Source of the DNA: Phaeosaccion multiseriatum
Taxonomy: Eukaryota > Ochrophyta, other classes
NCBI GenBank assembly: GCA_965112735.1
Contig: OZ218956.1
Span: 1,488,001-1,552,000 of the forward strand
DNA: 64,000 nt
Reading direction: 5' to 3'
The translations under genes and the position numbers were made by a program. The notes beneath the pieces were generated by a model that was not told the origin of the DNA, ran no database searches, and worked only from the letters and a program-made list of their open reading frames with translations. Within the stretch, counting starts at the first letter, position 1; every line of letters begins with the position of its first letter. Shown in pieces: positions 33,301 to 44,600 of the stretch.

Positions 33301-33685
33301 CGCACCACCAGCGCTGCTACGGCGACCGCTGCTGCCAGCCAGTGTCGCTGCCGCTGCCACTGTTGCTACTGCCAGAGGATGAGACGTAAAATCGATCGTG
33401 TCACTGCCTAGCCTTTCCCACGACTTCCCGGACAAGCTCCGCGGCGGAAACTACTCGTTCCGGTGGCCACTCTCGCCGATTCCCGCCACTCTCGCCGATT
33501 CCCGCCACTCTCGCCTTCCTCGAAAGAAGAGTGGCTGTCCCCTGCACCGCCGGTGGGAGAAGAAGAAAGCGGAGGAGTACGAAGAAAGAATCGGTCGCAG
33601 CAAGGAGGGGGGGGGCGGCCACGGCCGGAAGAGTGCTGGCTGGTGGAAGGTGCTGCCACTGCCCCTCCATCCTCTTCCCTGAACT
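30400..33685. other. Repeat-bearing intergenic region, no confirmed gene
   Basis: About 3.3 kb between the XPD start and the IRE1/PERK-like remnant. An ATG frame at 30668-30865 (65 aa, Lys/Arg-rich, HEKKLRKKRRKAAVKRRKE) could be a first exon divergent from XPD, but nothing downstream supports it. 30846-31330 holds dispersed direct repeats (listed separately). A short block beginning gtacgaggaggaaggcagg recurs at about 31387 and 31963. From 32200 to 33400 I see only short open frames without domains. Confidence 0.45.
30846..31330. repeat. Two-block direct repeat (about 75-90 bp each, two copies)
   Basis: Block A (ctggcccccgataagcagaa onward) occurs at about 30848-30935 and 31138-31222. Block B (gcggccagaagcccgaagcc onward) occurs at about 30993-31064 and 31259-31329 and is nearly identical between copies. 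Order A-B is kept, so this looks like a roughly 280-bp tandem duplication that has diverged between the blocks. Confidence 0.75.
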
Positions 33686-33689
33686 CGCT

Positions 33690-34385
33690 CTACGAACGCA
33701 GAGCTTGTCATACTCCACAGCTCCTCTCCCGAGCTCAAATCAAAGGCGGTGACTAGACTAGGTACACCATACGCCCCAGAGAGTGCCATCCAGGTTGGTT
33801 TGCTTGCTGACCTGGAGGAGGGCGGGCGGGCGGGCAAAAAAGACACAACAGAGAATCAAGAACGATGAGGATAGCTAACAGAGAGACAGCAAAGCAAAGT
33901 ACGAAAGCAGGGAAATGCGATTCACCTACACACCTGTTGCAAGAGTCTTCGCTGCGTGTGCAAGCTCTGCACAGGAAGTGCCGAAGTGCCGAGAGGACCT
34001 GTCCCAAGTGGCCGCCATGCATCGATGGACAAGCAGAGCACAAGCGGTTGCCGACATGGTGCCAGTAGACAGGGGGCTTGATCCACCAGGGGTCAAGCAG
34101 GGGGGGCGCTCGACGAGCTGTTTGGCATTGAGGCCAAGCCGTTGGAGAACCTGACCACGCCCGCCTCGCTCCGAATGATGTACCAGCCTGCTCTCCCATC
34201 CAGGGCAGGGATGAGCCAGCGTTTACTCTCCAGGCAGGTTATCTGGCACGCGTTGGTACGTCTGCACAACCAAGGGGATCACCGGTGGGAAAGGTCCACA
34301 ACAGCGCGCCAGCCAGTGGAGGCGTCGGGGGCGTGTACAGCGCCGTCCAAGGTGCCCGCCACCAGGATACGGTCCTCGTCGCGGC
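33690..34385 (-). pseudogene. Remnant of an IRE1/PERK-like lumenal (PQQ-type) stress-sensor domain
   Basis: On the minus strand, 34380-34313 reads ILVAGTLDGAVHAPDAST. After a one-base frame change, 34308-34272 continues ALLWTFPTGDPL. 34235-34100 gives KRWLIPALDGRAGWYII and an aliphatic tail ending in a stop. 33755-33706 gives VTAFDLSSGEELWSM. Order and spacing match the lumenal beta-propeller-like repeats of IRE1 and PERK (a TLDG strand, a PALDG strand, then a SGEELW strand), which sense unfolded protein in the ER. No signal peptide, membrane segment, kinase or RNase domain was found on either side, and frames change between segments. I therefore call it a degraded copy. A highly intron-split intact gene or sequencing errors remain possible. 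Confidence 0.4.
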
Positions 34386-35668
34386 CCTCCTCGCTCGTGT
34401 TGTAGCTAGGTCTCGGCCTCCATCCTTCACAGCTGCTGCCCTGTTTCCCCGTCTTCCCTGCTCCGCTCTCTTGTGAGCGGCGTGGTGCAGGTGGCTCGGC
34501 TGGTAGCTAGTGACTGCCATTGCTAACCCCCTTTCCTCCCAATGCTCCCGCTCCGGCTGCCGCTGCTCTGCAACTCCCCGCCCCTCGGCGCCGAAGACCA
34601 CCGACTGCAGGCGAGAAACTGGCTCCACGCCTCCATGGCCCGCTCCCACTTCAGCAGGGAGAGGCAGCCTCGCCTCCAATAAGGAGCGACACCAGCAGGA
34701 GCACAAACCGCTAGATCCGCAATTGAGGCGGGGGATTTTATGCCGTCACAGATCCAGAATAGGATTAGAACATTCAACATCCAACTCTGCCGCAGGCAAC
34801 AGCCAGCCACTACGAAACTCGAGGTTAAGGTTGCATTATCAAATGCCGCCCTTCCCGTTCTTTATTGCTTGCTCTCTGTTTGTCATTCGCCACGGCCACT
34901 GGCGTCTCGATAACCCCACCATTGCTGCACGCTGTCCATTGACCGCTGCCGCTTCGTATTGCCTCGGTCCTTGCCAGTCTTCTACAGCGTCACTTCCTCA
35001 TCTTTTCTCTCCTCCTCTTCTTCCTCTTCGCGTCATTGGTCGTCCGAAGAACCGAAGAATTAAGAATTTAAAAGGGGGGATGAGAAGGGAACTGTTCAGC
35101 CGTCGCTCGCCAAAAACTTTATATCTTTTACAGTATCTTTTCATTTCTTTCCTTCTCTTGGGGGGCCGCTCGGGGGGGGGGAGAGTGCGGGCCCAGGGGG
35201 GCTCGCCCTCCCTCCCTGTGTGCAGGCACTTTCCTGGCAACTATGGCGACAGGAGAGCGAGGTGGGGAGAGAAATCACGTAACAGGTAAATCGTTTGAGG
35301 AGCGGCGGGCAAACCGGGAGAGGCACGGGCGGGCGTGTGGTGAGGAAGAAAAGGGGGAGAAGGACTGCCCAATAACCTTGGTCTACGAGTGTATCCGAAT
35401 CGACGGAACATTTTCTTCTCCGATTGAGATTGGACTGCCTCCTCTCCTCCTCGCACATTTTATGGCTGCTTCGTCTCGCCGCAACCTCCTGTCTGCTGTG
35501 TGAATCCACTGCTCTGCAGGCTTCTGCTTGATTCAGTGTCGAGAGATGTGGCAGATTTATCAAGTTGCGGCCGGAGCCTTAATGACGGCTTGTTATGCTT
35601 GGCCCCTGTTTCTTGCTTGCCTGCCTTTCGTCGCAGCGGGCATTTGGAGAGTCTGCGAGACTACAGCC
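34386..35668. other. Upstream region of the mosaic secreted-protein gene
   Basis: About 1.3 kb with short open frames on both strands and no recognisable domain. A purine-to-pyrimidine switch with a G-run occurs near 35160-35190. The plus-strand frame at 35243-35503 starts with ATG but encodes a charged, unfamiliar peptide. The promoter of the downstream gene is presumably here. Confidence 0.4.
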
Positions 35669-38600
35669 ATGCTCTCCCCCGTGAAGCAGAACAGCTTCGG
35701 GAGGTGGGCCCTCAGTCTGGTGCTGTGCCTCCTCGCAGCAACACCACCCGCAGCTCTCGCATGTCCACCGGGCCAGGAACCAGCACCAGCAGGCCTTTCC
35801 CGTAAGTTCCAAAGGGCGGGGCTGGCTGGCTGCTGCGTGGGGCGTGGTGCGGCCGTGATCCGCTGCGCGCCATCCAGTAGGCCTAGGTAGGCAGCAACTG
35901 CAGCCCCCCCAGGCCGGGCAATTTTCCAAAATAGGCCTAGGCCGCTAGGCGTGCACGGGGCCGACACGGCCGGCCGGGAGGGAGGCTACTAGGTAGCTTG
36001 CTTAGCTACGGCCGGGGGGTTGTAGCGAAGCTCTGAATGAGCGACTGGAGCTGCAGCCATGTGGAAGGCGAGGGTGAGGGTGTCTACACAACCTGCTTTT
36101 TTGCCTCATCTTCTCTCTTCCCACTTTCTCTTCCTCTCGTCACGCGCTCTTCAGCTTCTTGCACAAACTGCCCACTGGGTACATACAACAACGAAGAAGG
36201 TGCATCAGGTCAGTCCAAATGGTGTTGACTGATGTGTCGTGATATAAGGCCAACATATGTGGGGCATGGTGGTGCCGTGTGTTGTTACCCGCCGCCCACT
36301 CTCACTCTCGGACATCGATGCACTTCATCGCTCAAGTTGTTTTGCCACAGCCAACCTTCTTGCCTCCCCCTTCCTCCCCACCCTCTCTCTCACTCGCTTC
36401 GTCTGCTCCAGCCTGCGAGGGCTGCCAGTGTCAAGTCGGGATGGTATGCATCCCTTCGACGGGTGAATGTGGTGAGTGAGTGATGGCGCACGAATTCTGG
36501 AAGCTGTGTTCATTATCTAGCACCTTGCCTCTTCCAGCCACATGCGGGGAAGCAAGACACCCCACCCAGGCGGTTGATCTGTCCGTCGTTTTCGTTGTGC
36601 TTGCTTCACGTGCCTGAGCTTGCTCAAGAGCCGTGCATCCTTAGCCCTGAAGTCCCCCCCCCCCCCCGCCCTGGCTGCCCTTTTCCCTGGGCTGGACTCT
36701 GTCTCCGTACCTGATTTTCCGTCTGACTCTCCCTCCCCTCCCCCTTCTCTGACATCTCCTATCGCCCTGTTCTTCCTGACTTCCTCCACCCCATCGTCCT
36801 CCTCATCCTTCTCTCCGCCCATCATCGACTCTTCCTGCCTCTCGCCCTGCCTCGATAAGCAACCCCCATCCCGTGCTTTTCCTCCTCGGGCAAGAGCCTC
36901 ATCTCATCTCACCTGACTGCCAGCTAATCAGCACCCCTTCTTCCTTGCCTCACCTGGCCTGGCCTGGCCTGCCTGGCCTGCTGTTGTTCCGTGTGGCGAG
37001 TCCGACTTTCGCGGAATAGCCCTCGTCAGCCAGGCCAGCTCAATTGAAGTTGTATCCACCCGCCCACTAACGCGCCCTCGCACTGCTGCTCACGCCCCCC
37101 TTTCCCTGTGTGGCCTCCTCACTGCTTCTTCTTCTCTATGGTTATGCTACATCTTTCCTTGACCGCACTCTCCCTCCTCTTGCCTGCTGCATGAGAAGCC
37201 TCCTTCGCATCCGGCACTGGCATTTCAGAGCACATTTTCATCCCTCAGCCGGGCGTCACTCGCGACGAAGCGATGGATATATGTGCGGCCAATGGGGCCG
37301 CCCTCGTGTCCGTCAACGACCAGACCGAAGACGGGTACGTCAAGGGTCTCATCCCAGATGATACCAACAACGCCCATGTCTGGGTTAGCTTCGAGCGGGA
37401 AGCAAGCACTGCCAAGAGCAACACAGCATTCACATGGGCAGACGGCACGGCGACGGCGGAGAACACGATGGCGGGCGATAGATGGGGCTGGAAGACCAAC
37501 CAGCCGAACAGTAGGGGCAACGACCAGCTCTGTGGCTCGTATTACTTCGAAGACAGGTTCGAGCCCGGCTGGAGCGATATTCCCAGCAGCGACGACCCTG
37601 GCCCTGTGGCTGGCTTCATCTGCGAGCGAGGCATAGGTGCGTAAGGTAGTGGCCTGATGAGGGCTTGGTTGGAAGTGGCGGTACCACACTATTGCGCGCG
37701 CGTTGCTTAAGGGGGAAACGCCCTCTTCATCCTCTTCCACCTCGCTCCTCCTTCTTCATGTTGTAGGTTGTTCACGATCATCACCACCTCCTCCTAGTCC
37801 ACCATCTCTTGCTCTACAGCCCCCCCCCCCCCCCTCTTCCCCGCTTGAAGGGAAAGCGCCTTTTCCTCCTCATCCCCGCTCCTGCTCTTCCTCCACCTCC
37901 ACCACCACCTCCTCCTCCTCCTCCTCCTACTACTACTACTACTCCACCAACTCTTCCACCACCACATCCTCCTCCCCCGCCTCCTCCTCCAACAAGTATT
38001 CCACCCCCCTCTCTTCCCCTTCTGGTCTAACCTCTTAGTCTGCATCGTATTTCGGGCCCTTAGGCACTGATTTGAATTCACCCGCCCCCCAACACGCCCT
38101 TCCGCTGCTACTCGTGTCTTCCTCCTTTTGCTCGTGTCTTCCTCCTGCTGCCGTGCGGCCTGCTTCACTTGCGGCCCCTACTCCTCGAATGGTTGTGACA
38201 CACCATGGGTGGCTGTCACTGAGCAGTGGACTTCACCCAGAGCAATACCTACACCTCTTCGGCCTCGGAGTACTTCTACGTCCCTCAGCCGGGCGTCACT
38301 CGCGACCAAGCGACTGCCCGGTGTGAGCTGAATGGGGCCGCCCTCGTGTCCGTCAACGACCAGACCGAAGACGGGTACGTCAAGGGTCTCATCCCAGATG
38401 ATACCAACAACGCCCATGTCTTGGTTAGCTTCGAGCGGGAAGCAAGCACTGCCAAGAGCAACACAGCATTCACATGGGCAGACGGCACGGCGACGGCGGA
38501 GAACACGATGGCGGGCGATAGATGGGGCTGGAAGACCAACCAGCCGAACAGTAGGGGCAACGACCAGCTCTGTGGCTCGTACTACTTCGAAGACAGGTTC

Positions 38601-41600
38601 GAGCCCGGCTGGAGCGATGTTCCCTGCAGCGACTTCCCTGCAGTGGTTGGCTTCGTCTGCGAGCGAAGCAAAGGTGCGTGAGAAAATCTCAGTGTTCTGA
38701 AGAGGACTTGGTTGGACGTGGTGGTCACACACAATGCCCGCGTGCGGCTTCAGGGGGATACGCTTTCTTCATCCCCGCTCCTCCTCCTCCTCCTCCTCCT
38801 CCTCCTCCTCCTCCTCCTCCTCCTCCTCCTCCTCCTCCTCCTCCTCCTCCTCCTCCTCCTCCTCCTCCTCCTCCTCCTCCTCCTCCTCCTCCTCCTCCTC
38901 CTCCTCCTCCTCCTCCTCCTCCTCCTCCTCCTCCTCCTCCTCCTCCTCCTCCTCCTCCTCCTCCTCCTCCTCCTCCTCCTCCTCCTCCTCCTCCTCCTCC
39001 TCCTCCTCCTCCTCCTCCTCCTCCTCCTCCTCCTCCTCCTCCTCCTCCTCCTCCTCCTCCTCCTCCTCCTCCTCCTCCTCCTCCTCCTCCTCCTCCTCCT
39101 CCTCCTCCTCCTCCTCCTCCTCACTTACGCGCTGTCCGTAGTCGCGGAACATATGTGCTGGCCTTGTCGAGTAGCCTATGCCATGCCCTCCTCCTCCTTT
39201 GCCCCCTCCCTTCCCTCTCCCTTCGTATGCGATAGGTCAAAGTACCACCCCCCTTATCCTCCTCCTCCGGCTTCGACAGGGCTGTGTGCTTTGATTTATC
39301 GCGGGCACCGCCTGACACTGACGCCTAGTACTCCTTGTTTCACCCCCATCTGCTCTTTGCCTGTTCTCATATCTGGACCGCTGTGATGGTGTTGATTCTT
39401 TCCTCCCACGGGCTGCTCACACTGCCTTCCCTCTTCGAACGCATGTCCGTTCGCTCGGACGGCTCCGTGGATGACTGCCCTTGGGACCATTGTGCACTCT
39501 TCTTCTGCTTGCTCGCCTGTGCCAACAAGAGCCCGGCAAGTAAGTGCCCCTCTGAGAATGAGAGTTCCCCATGGACCCTTCCTTTTCTCCTCACCTTACT
39601 GAGCCACCCCTCCTGCTGCCCAAATGTCGAAATGCAGACAGCCCATCACCCCCAGCGCATGCGAGGTCTCCATCTTACATGTCGGTGCCCTCTCTCCCCC
39701 CACCCTGCCCTCGCTACTCATGTGCCCTAACTCTGACAGGCAGGTCGTGATTGAAGTGCTCCGGGCGGACACTATCCCTGGTGGGCCTGATGGTATCCTC
39801 AATCTGGCTGAAGTTGCTTGTTATGATGGCGGCAGCACGAAGATTCCGCTAGACGGCATCACCTTGAGCTCCCTCTACAGACCCTCCACGTTTCTTGCCA
39901 CTCGATGCACCGACGACGACGACACAACCTTCTGTCACTCCGACGAGAACCCGAACGAAGGAGAAGCCGGCAGCCTCACTCTCTACCTTTCTGGCGGACG
40001 TGACCAAGTTGTTACGTCCTGCGAGGTCACTAACCGTGGCAATTGCTGCAAGGACCGCATCAACGGCGCGAGCTTCAAGATCCTCGACGCGGACGGTACT
40101 ACTGAGCTCTACGCCAGCACTTTCCCCTCGTCCGAACAAGACACATACATTTTTGGTAAGTACACGTGGCTGCGTCATGCCCCCGCGGGGTGGGGGGGGG
40201 GGAGTAGAGGGCGATCAAAACTTGTCAGCTGCCATGGTTGAGCTGCTCTTCGATCATATCCCCACCGTAAATGTCGAGGCTGTGCGTACAAACTTACTCT
40301 TGCCTCAAGAAGTGATGTGCCCACAGCCCCTGACGTGGATGCCACCCGCCCCCAGCCAGACGCACCCCTCGCACTGCTGATGCCCCTCGCCCCCCCCACC
40401 TTCCCTTCGTCTGGACAGCGTGTGCCTCAGACTCAACCTCAGCCCTGTGCCCCTCCTGCTCTGTAATCGGCATGCCCATTGGACGATCAATCCCCGCTTG
40501 CCCGCAGCTTGCTACTCACTCCCCTTGCTTTGTGCTTCTTGTCTCCTTTGCCGCTCCTCGCCTTTTGCCCATCTCCTTCCCCTGTCCCTACCATGACTTA
40601 CAGACGTTTCCGCGAAGCCGATCTGCGAGGCGGGCGGTGGAGACTACGTCACCTCCTCCGACACGTGCACCTGCACTTCTGTGAACCCCCTCGATCAACT
40701 TGTGTGTGGGGGACAGGTCTGCCAGGTGGGTACGGTTGCGCCTTTCACCAGCGCTTCTCGCCAAGTCCTTGACTCGCCCCCATGCACTTCCCGCGCTCTT
40801 TGCCACTACAGTCACTCCCTCTCTCTCTACACCAACAGCCTGCTGCCTGCCACTCTTCCTGTACCCCCTGCATCTATCTGCGTGTAGAGTTGCTGTCCCC
40901 CTCCTTGAAGAGGGGCTAGGCGTTGTCAACGCCTTCACCGTACCAATCTCTCTTTCGAGGAAGTGGGCACATGACTGACTTTTGTTCCGCCGCTCCACTT
41001 AATCACGTTGCGCTGTGCTACGTCCCTTCTTCCCTGCCACAAACCGCTCGCCTTCCCTCATGCCACGGTCACGACTCACCAAAACATCCGCAACGATTGG
41101 TTGGCTGGGCCACACCGCGAACATGCCCCCTGTGCCCCCTGTCTACTGCTCGTCCTCACGGCGGCCTGTGGTTGGCTCCCTCGCCACCCTCCTTCGGCTG
41201 ACGCTGCTGCTCTTCACTGCCACGCTCTTCGCATTTTTTCCTGATGGCTGCATTGCTTCTTCGACGTCCCAGGGCACCACATTCAGGGTGAGTGTTTGCT
41301 ATCGCTCGTTCCATCCGCCGTTTGGCTCACACGCCAGGCAGGGGCTGAGAAGTGGTTCTGAGTGTGGCCTCTGCCGCTTGTTGATTGACGTTTGAGATTC
41401 GCCTTTCATTGTATTAGTGCTTTCTTTGCGACACAGCTTTAGCACCTACCTGGCCTTCGTGCCAGTCTAAGCCTGCGCCGTCGCTGTCTGCCAGGGTCGG
41501 GTCCCCCTTCTCCCCCCCCCTCCTTCGGCTGCTTTCATATTGATGCATCATATCGACTCTGCTCACTCCGCCCCCCTCTCTCGCTTGTCCCCACCTCACA

Positions 41601-44600
41601 ATGCTGCTCATCCTGAAGAACTGCGCTGTTGACTGCACGGAAAGCGGTAGCTGCGAGGTGAGTTCGTTTTGGCATAAGGGGGTAGTAGACGTTACACACG
41701 AGTTAGCGGGGACAGGGCGTTGGGGTGCCTCGCCACCTTCTCGCGCCCCCTCCTTCCCACCCCATTTTCTCTCATGCTTGCTCTGCTTTTCTATATTTAG
41801 TTGGTCTCCTCGCCATGTGTGTGGTAATCCTGTCTCGCGGCCTCCTTTCTGTTTGTCACCTTCCGCTTCTCGCTCGCTCCTGTGCGTTCCTCGCCTCCTT
41901 GCGAGCAAGCCTTGTACCCTCCGCCCTCTCCACATGTCTTTGCGTGCACCTGGGCCCTGACGAAGCGAGAATGGACAGGGTGGATGCTATTCTCCTGCTC
42001 ATCCTCTCGAAAGCGCTCTCCCAACACGTGATTGCTCTCTGTGACCTCGCCCCAACCGCCCTCTACAGAATGTTGTCCTGCAGGGAAGTTCCTACGCCAG
42101 TTGCGGAGCGACCAATGCTTGCAGTAACCTTGAGGTGTGTGTGTCACAAATGAGAGGGGGTGGGGGAAAGCCAAGCACGTCGCCGGCCGTGGTCACCCAC
42201 GAGGTTTTTCTATTAACCGCACCTCTGCTGTCTCCTCCGTCGCTCTCTGTCATGCCTCGCGCCGCTGTGAACAACAGACCGAGGAAGACGCATGCTGCCA
42301 GGGGTGGTAAGTGATCGCAGCAGAGTGATGTGCTTGCTGTGCGTGTCCTTGGCGGCGCGGGAGGGCCGTACGAGCTGTTGGCGAACCCCCCCCACACACG
42401 CGGTCGGGCCCTCGCATTTGTCTCGCTCTCTCCTCCTTTGTGCGCTCATGTTTGTTTGCGTTCTGCCGTGCCGCCTCCGTGTTTCCCGTGAATGCTCTAC
42501 CCGTGCGACTTCAATCATACCAAAAAGCCCTTCTGCTGGGGATACGCTCACGTGTGTAGGTAAGAACGGAGTGATACGATAACACGGGCGGCATGGGCTT
42601 TGAAAGCTGTTACACACTGAGCACCCCATAGTGGTCACTCGCTGCTCATTGCCTTGCTGACTGACAGCGTTCGCTAACTGGCTGTTTCTGTCCTTTTCCC
42701 TTCCACCCCTCGGCCTGGTGGTTTTGCTCTCCTCGTGCCACCCTCTTTGCTGCTCTGCTGGTGGGCGGCGCGGCTTCCTTCTCATCCCCGGACTGGTCGG
42801 CATGGTCGTGACGCTGCGTTGTTGCTTCCTGCAGACCCCGACGGAGATGGGATTCCGGACGATTTCGACAAGTGAGTGCACTGAGACATGGAGAGTATCG
42901 AAGCAGAGTGATGCCGTGCTTACGCGCCTTGCGTGTGTGTGTGTGCGCAATGCCCCCGCGTGTCGAAGAGGGTCCACACTGACTGCATTACTTCCTCCCC
43001 CCCTCGTGCTGACTCCTCGCAGCTGCCCGGACACAGCCAACTCCAAGCAAGACGACAGCAATAATGACGGAATAGGAGACGCGTGTGGTGAGAAAGGGCA
43101 GGGCTCGGGGAGAAGCACTCCATTCTGCACGTCCAAACTTAGACTATACATCTCCAGCGCGTTGCCCCTCGTCTTGCGCGCTGGCGTTCCTCCCCCTCCT
43201 CCGCCTCCCCCTCCCCCTCCTTCTCCTCCTCCTCCTCCTCCTCCTCCCTCCTCCTCCCTCCTCCTCCTCCTGTACCTCCGCCGCCTCCTCCGCCGCCGCC
43301 TCCTCCTCCTCCTCCTCCTCCTCCTCCTCCTCCTCCTCCTCCTCCTCCTCCTCCTCCTCCTCCTCCTCCTCCTCCTCCTCCTCCTCCTCCTCCTCCTCCT
43401 CCTCCTCCTCCTCCTCCTCCTCCTCCTCCTCCTCCTCCTCCTCCTCCTCCTCCTCCTCCTCCTCCTCCTCCTCCTCCTCCTCCTCCTCCTCCTCCTCCTC
43501 CTCCTCCTCCTCCTCCTCCTCCTCCTCCTCCTCCTCCTCCTCCTCCTCCTCCTCCTCCTCCTCCTCCTCCTCCTCCTCCTCCTCCTCCTCCTCCTCCTCC
43601 TCCTCCTCCTCCTCCTCCTCCTCCTCCTCCTCCTCCTCCTCCTCCTCCTCCTCCTCCTCCTCCTCCTCCTCCTCCTCCTCCTCCTCCTCCTCCTCCTCCT
43701 CCTCCTCCTCCTCCTCCTCCTCCTCCTCCTCCTCCTCCTCCTCCTCCTCCTCCTCCTCCTCCTCCTCCTCCTCCTCCTCCTCCTCCTCCTCCTCCTCCTC
43801 CTCCTCCTCCTCCTCGTGGGGCTCTGCCATTTATTGAGCACTGCAGTGTCTGTTGGCAAGCTGACTTTCCCACCTCGTTGCGTGTGGCACTCCATGATCT
43901 GATGGTGCCCTCTTTGCTGCTCTACTGGTGGGCGGGGTGGCTTGCTTCTCATCGCCGAACTTGTCATCATGGTCGTGTCGCGGGGATGTGTGCTTCCTTA
44001 TCACCCAGACATCGACGGAGACGGGATTGTGGACGCAGATGACAAGTGAGTGGACGCTGCAGGAGGGTGTAGCGTGTGTGTGTGCGCGCCAGTTTTTTTG
44101 CCCACGAGTGCGCCAACGTTTGATCGGTTTCAGCCAGGCGCAGTCATAGTAACATGGCCGTGCCCTGGTATCCGACCACTGACTGCCATGCATTGCCTCC
44201 TCCCCTTTGCCCTGTGCAGTTGCCCTGGGGTTGCAAACGCTGATCAACAAGACCTCGACGGAGACGGAGAAGGAGATGCTTGTGATGATGGTGAGGGATG
44301 GGTCTTAAGGCAGAGAAGTGGCGAAGGAAAAACCCTGTCATTGCTTTGTTGAGCACTGCTCTGCGTGATGGCAAGCTGACTTTCCCACCTCGTTGCGTGT
44401 GGCACTCCATGGTCTGATGGTGCCCTCTTTACTGCTCTACTGGTGGGCGGCGCGGTGTGCTTCTCATCCCCTAACTTGGCTTCATGCTCATGCTGCTGCC
44501 TGGGATGTGTGCTTCCTTTTCATCCAGACACCGACGGAGACGGGATTGCGAACGCAGACGACAAGTGAGTGCACTGAGATATGGAGAGAATCGAAGCGGA

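Noticed and set aside
36538-36600. An extra Cys-containing exon (ATCGEARHPTQAV) in the stalk of the mosaic protein
   Set aside because: A good acceptor exists, but no convincing phase-1 donor; skipping it joins exon 36412-36471 to the lectin exon in phase.
38678-39235. Long open frames of poly-Pro, poly-Ser, poly-Leu, poly-Arg and poly-Glu across the TCC array (likewise 42213-43970 and 52458-53433)
   Set aside because: A perfect triplet repeat keeps all six frames open; the arrays sit in introns between exons that join in phase, so none is coding.
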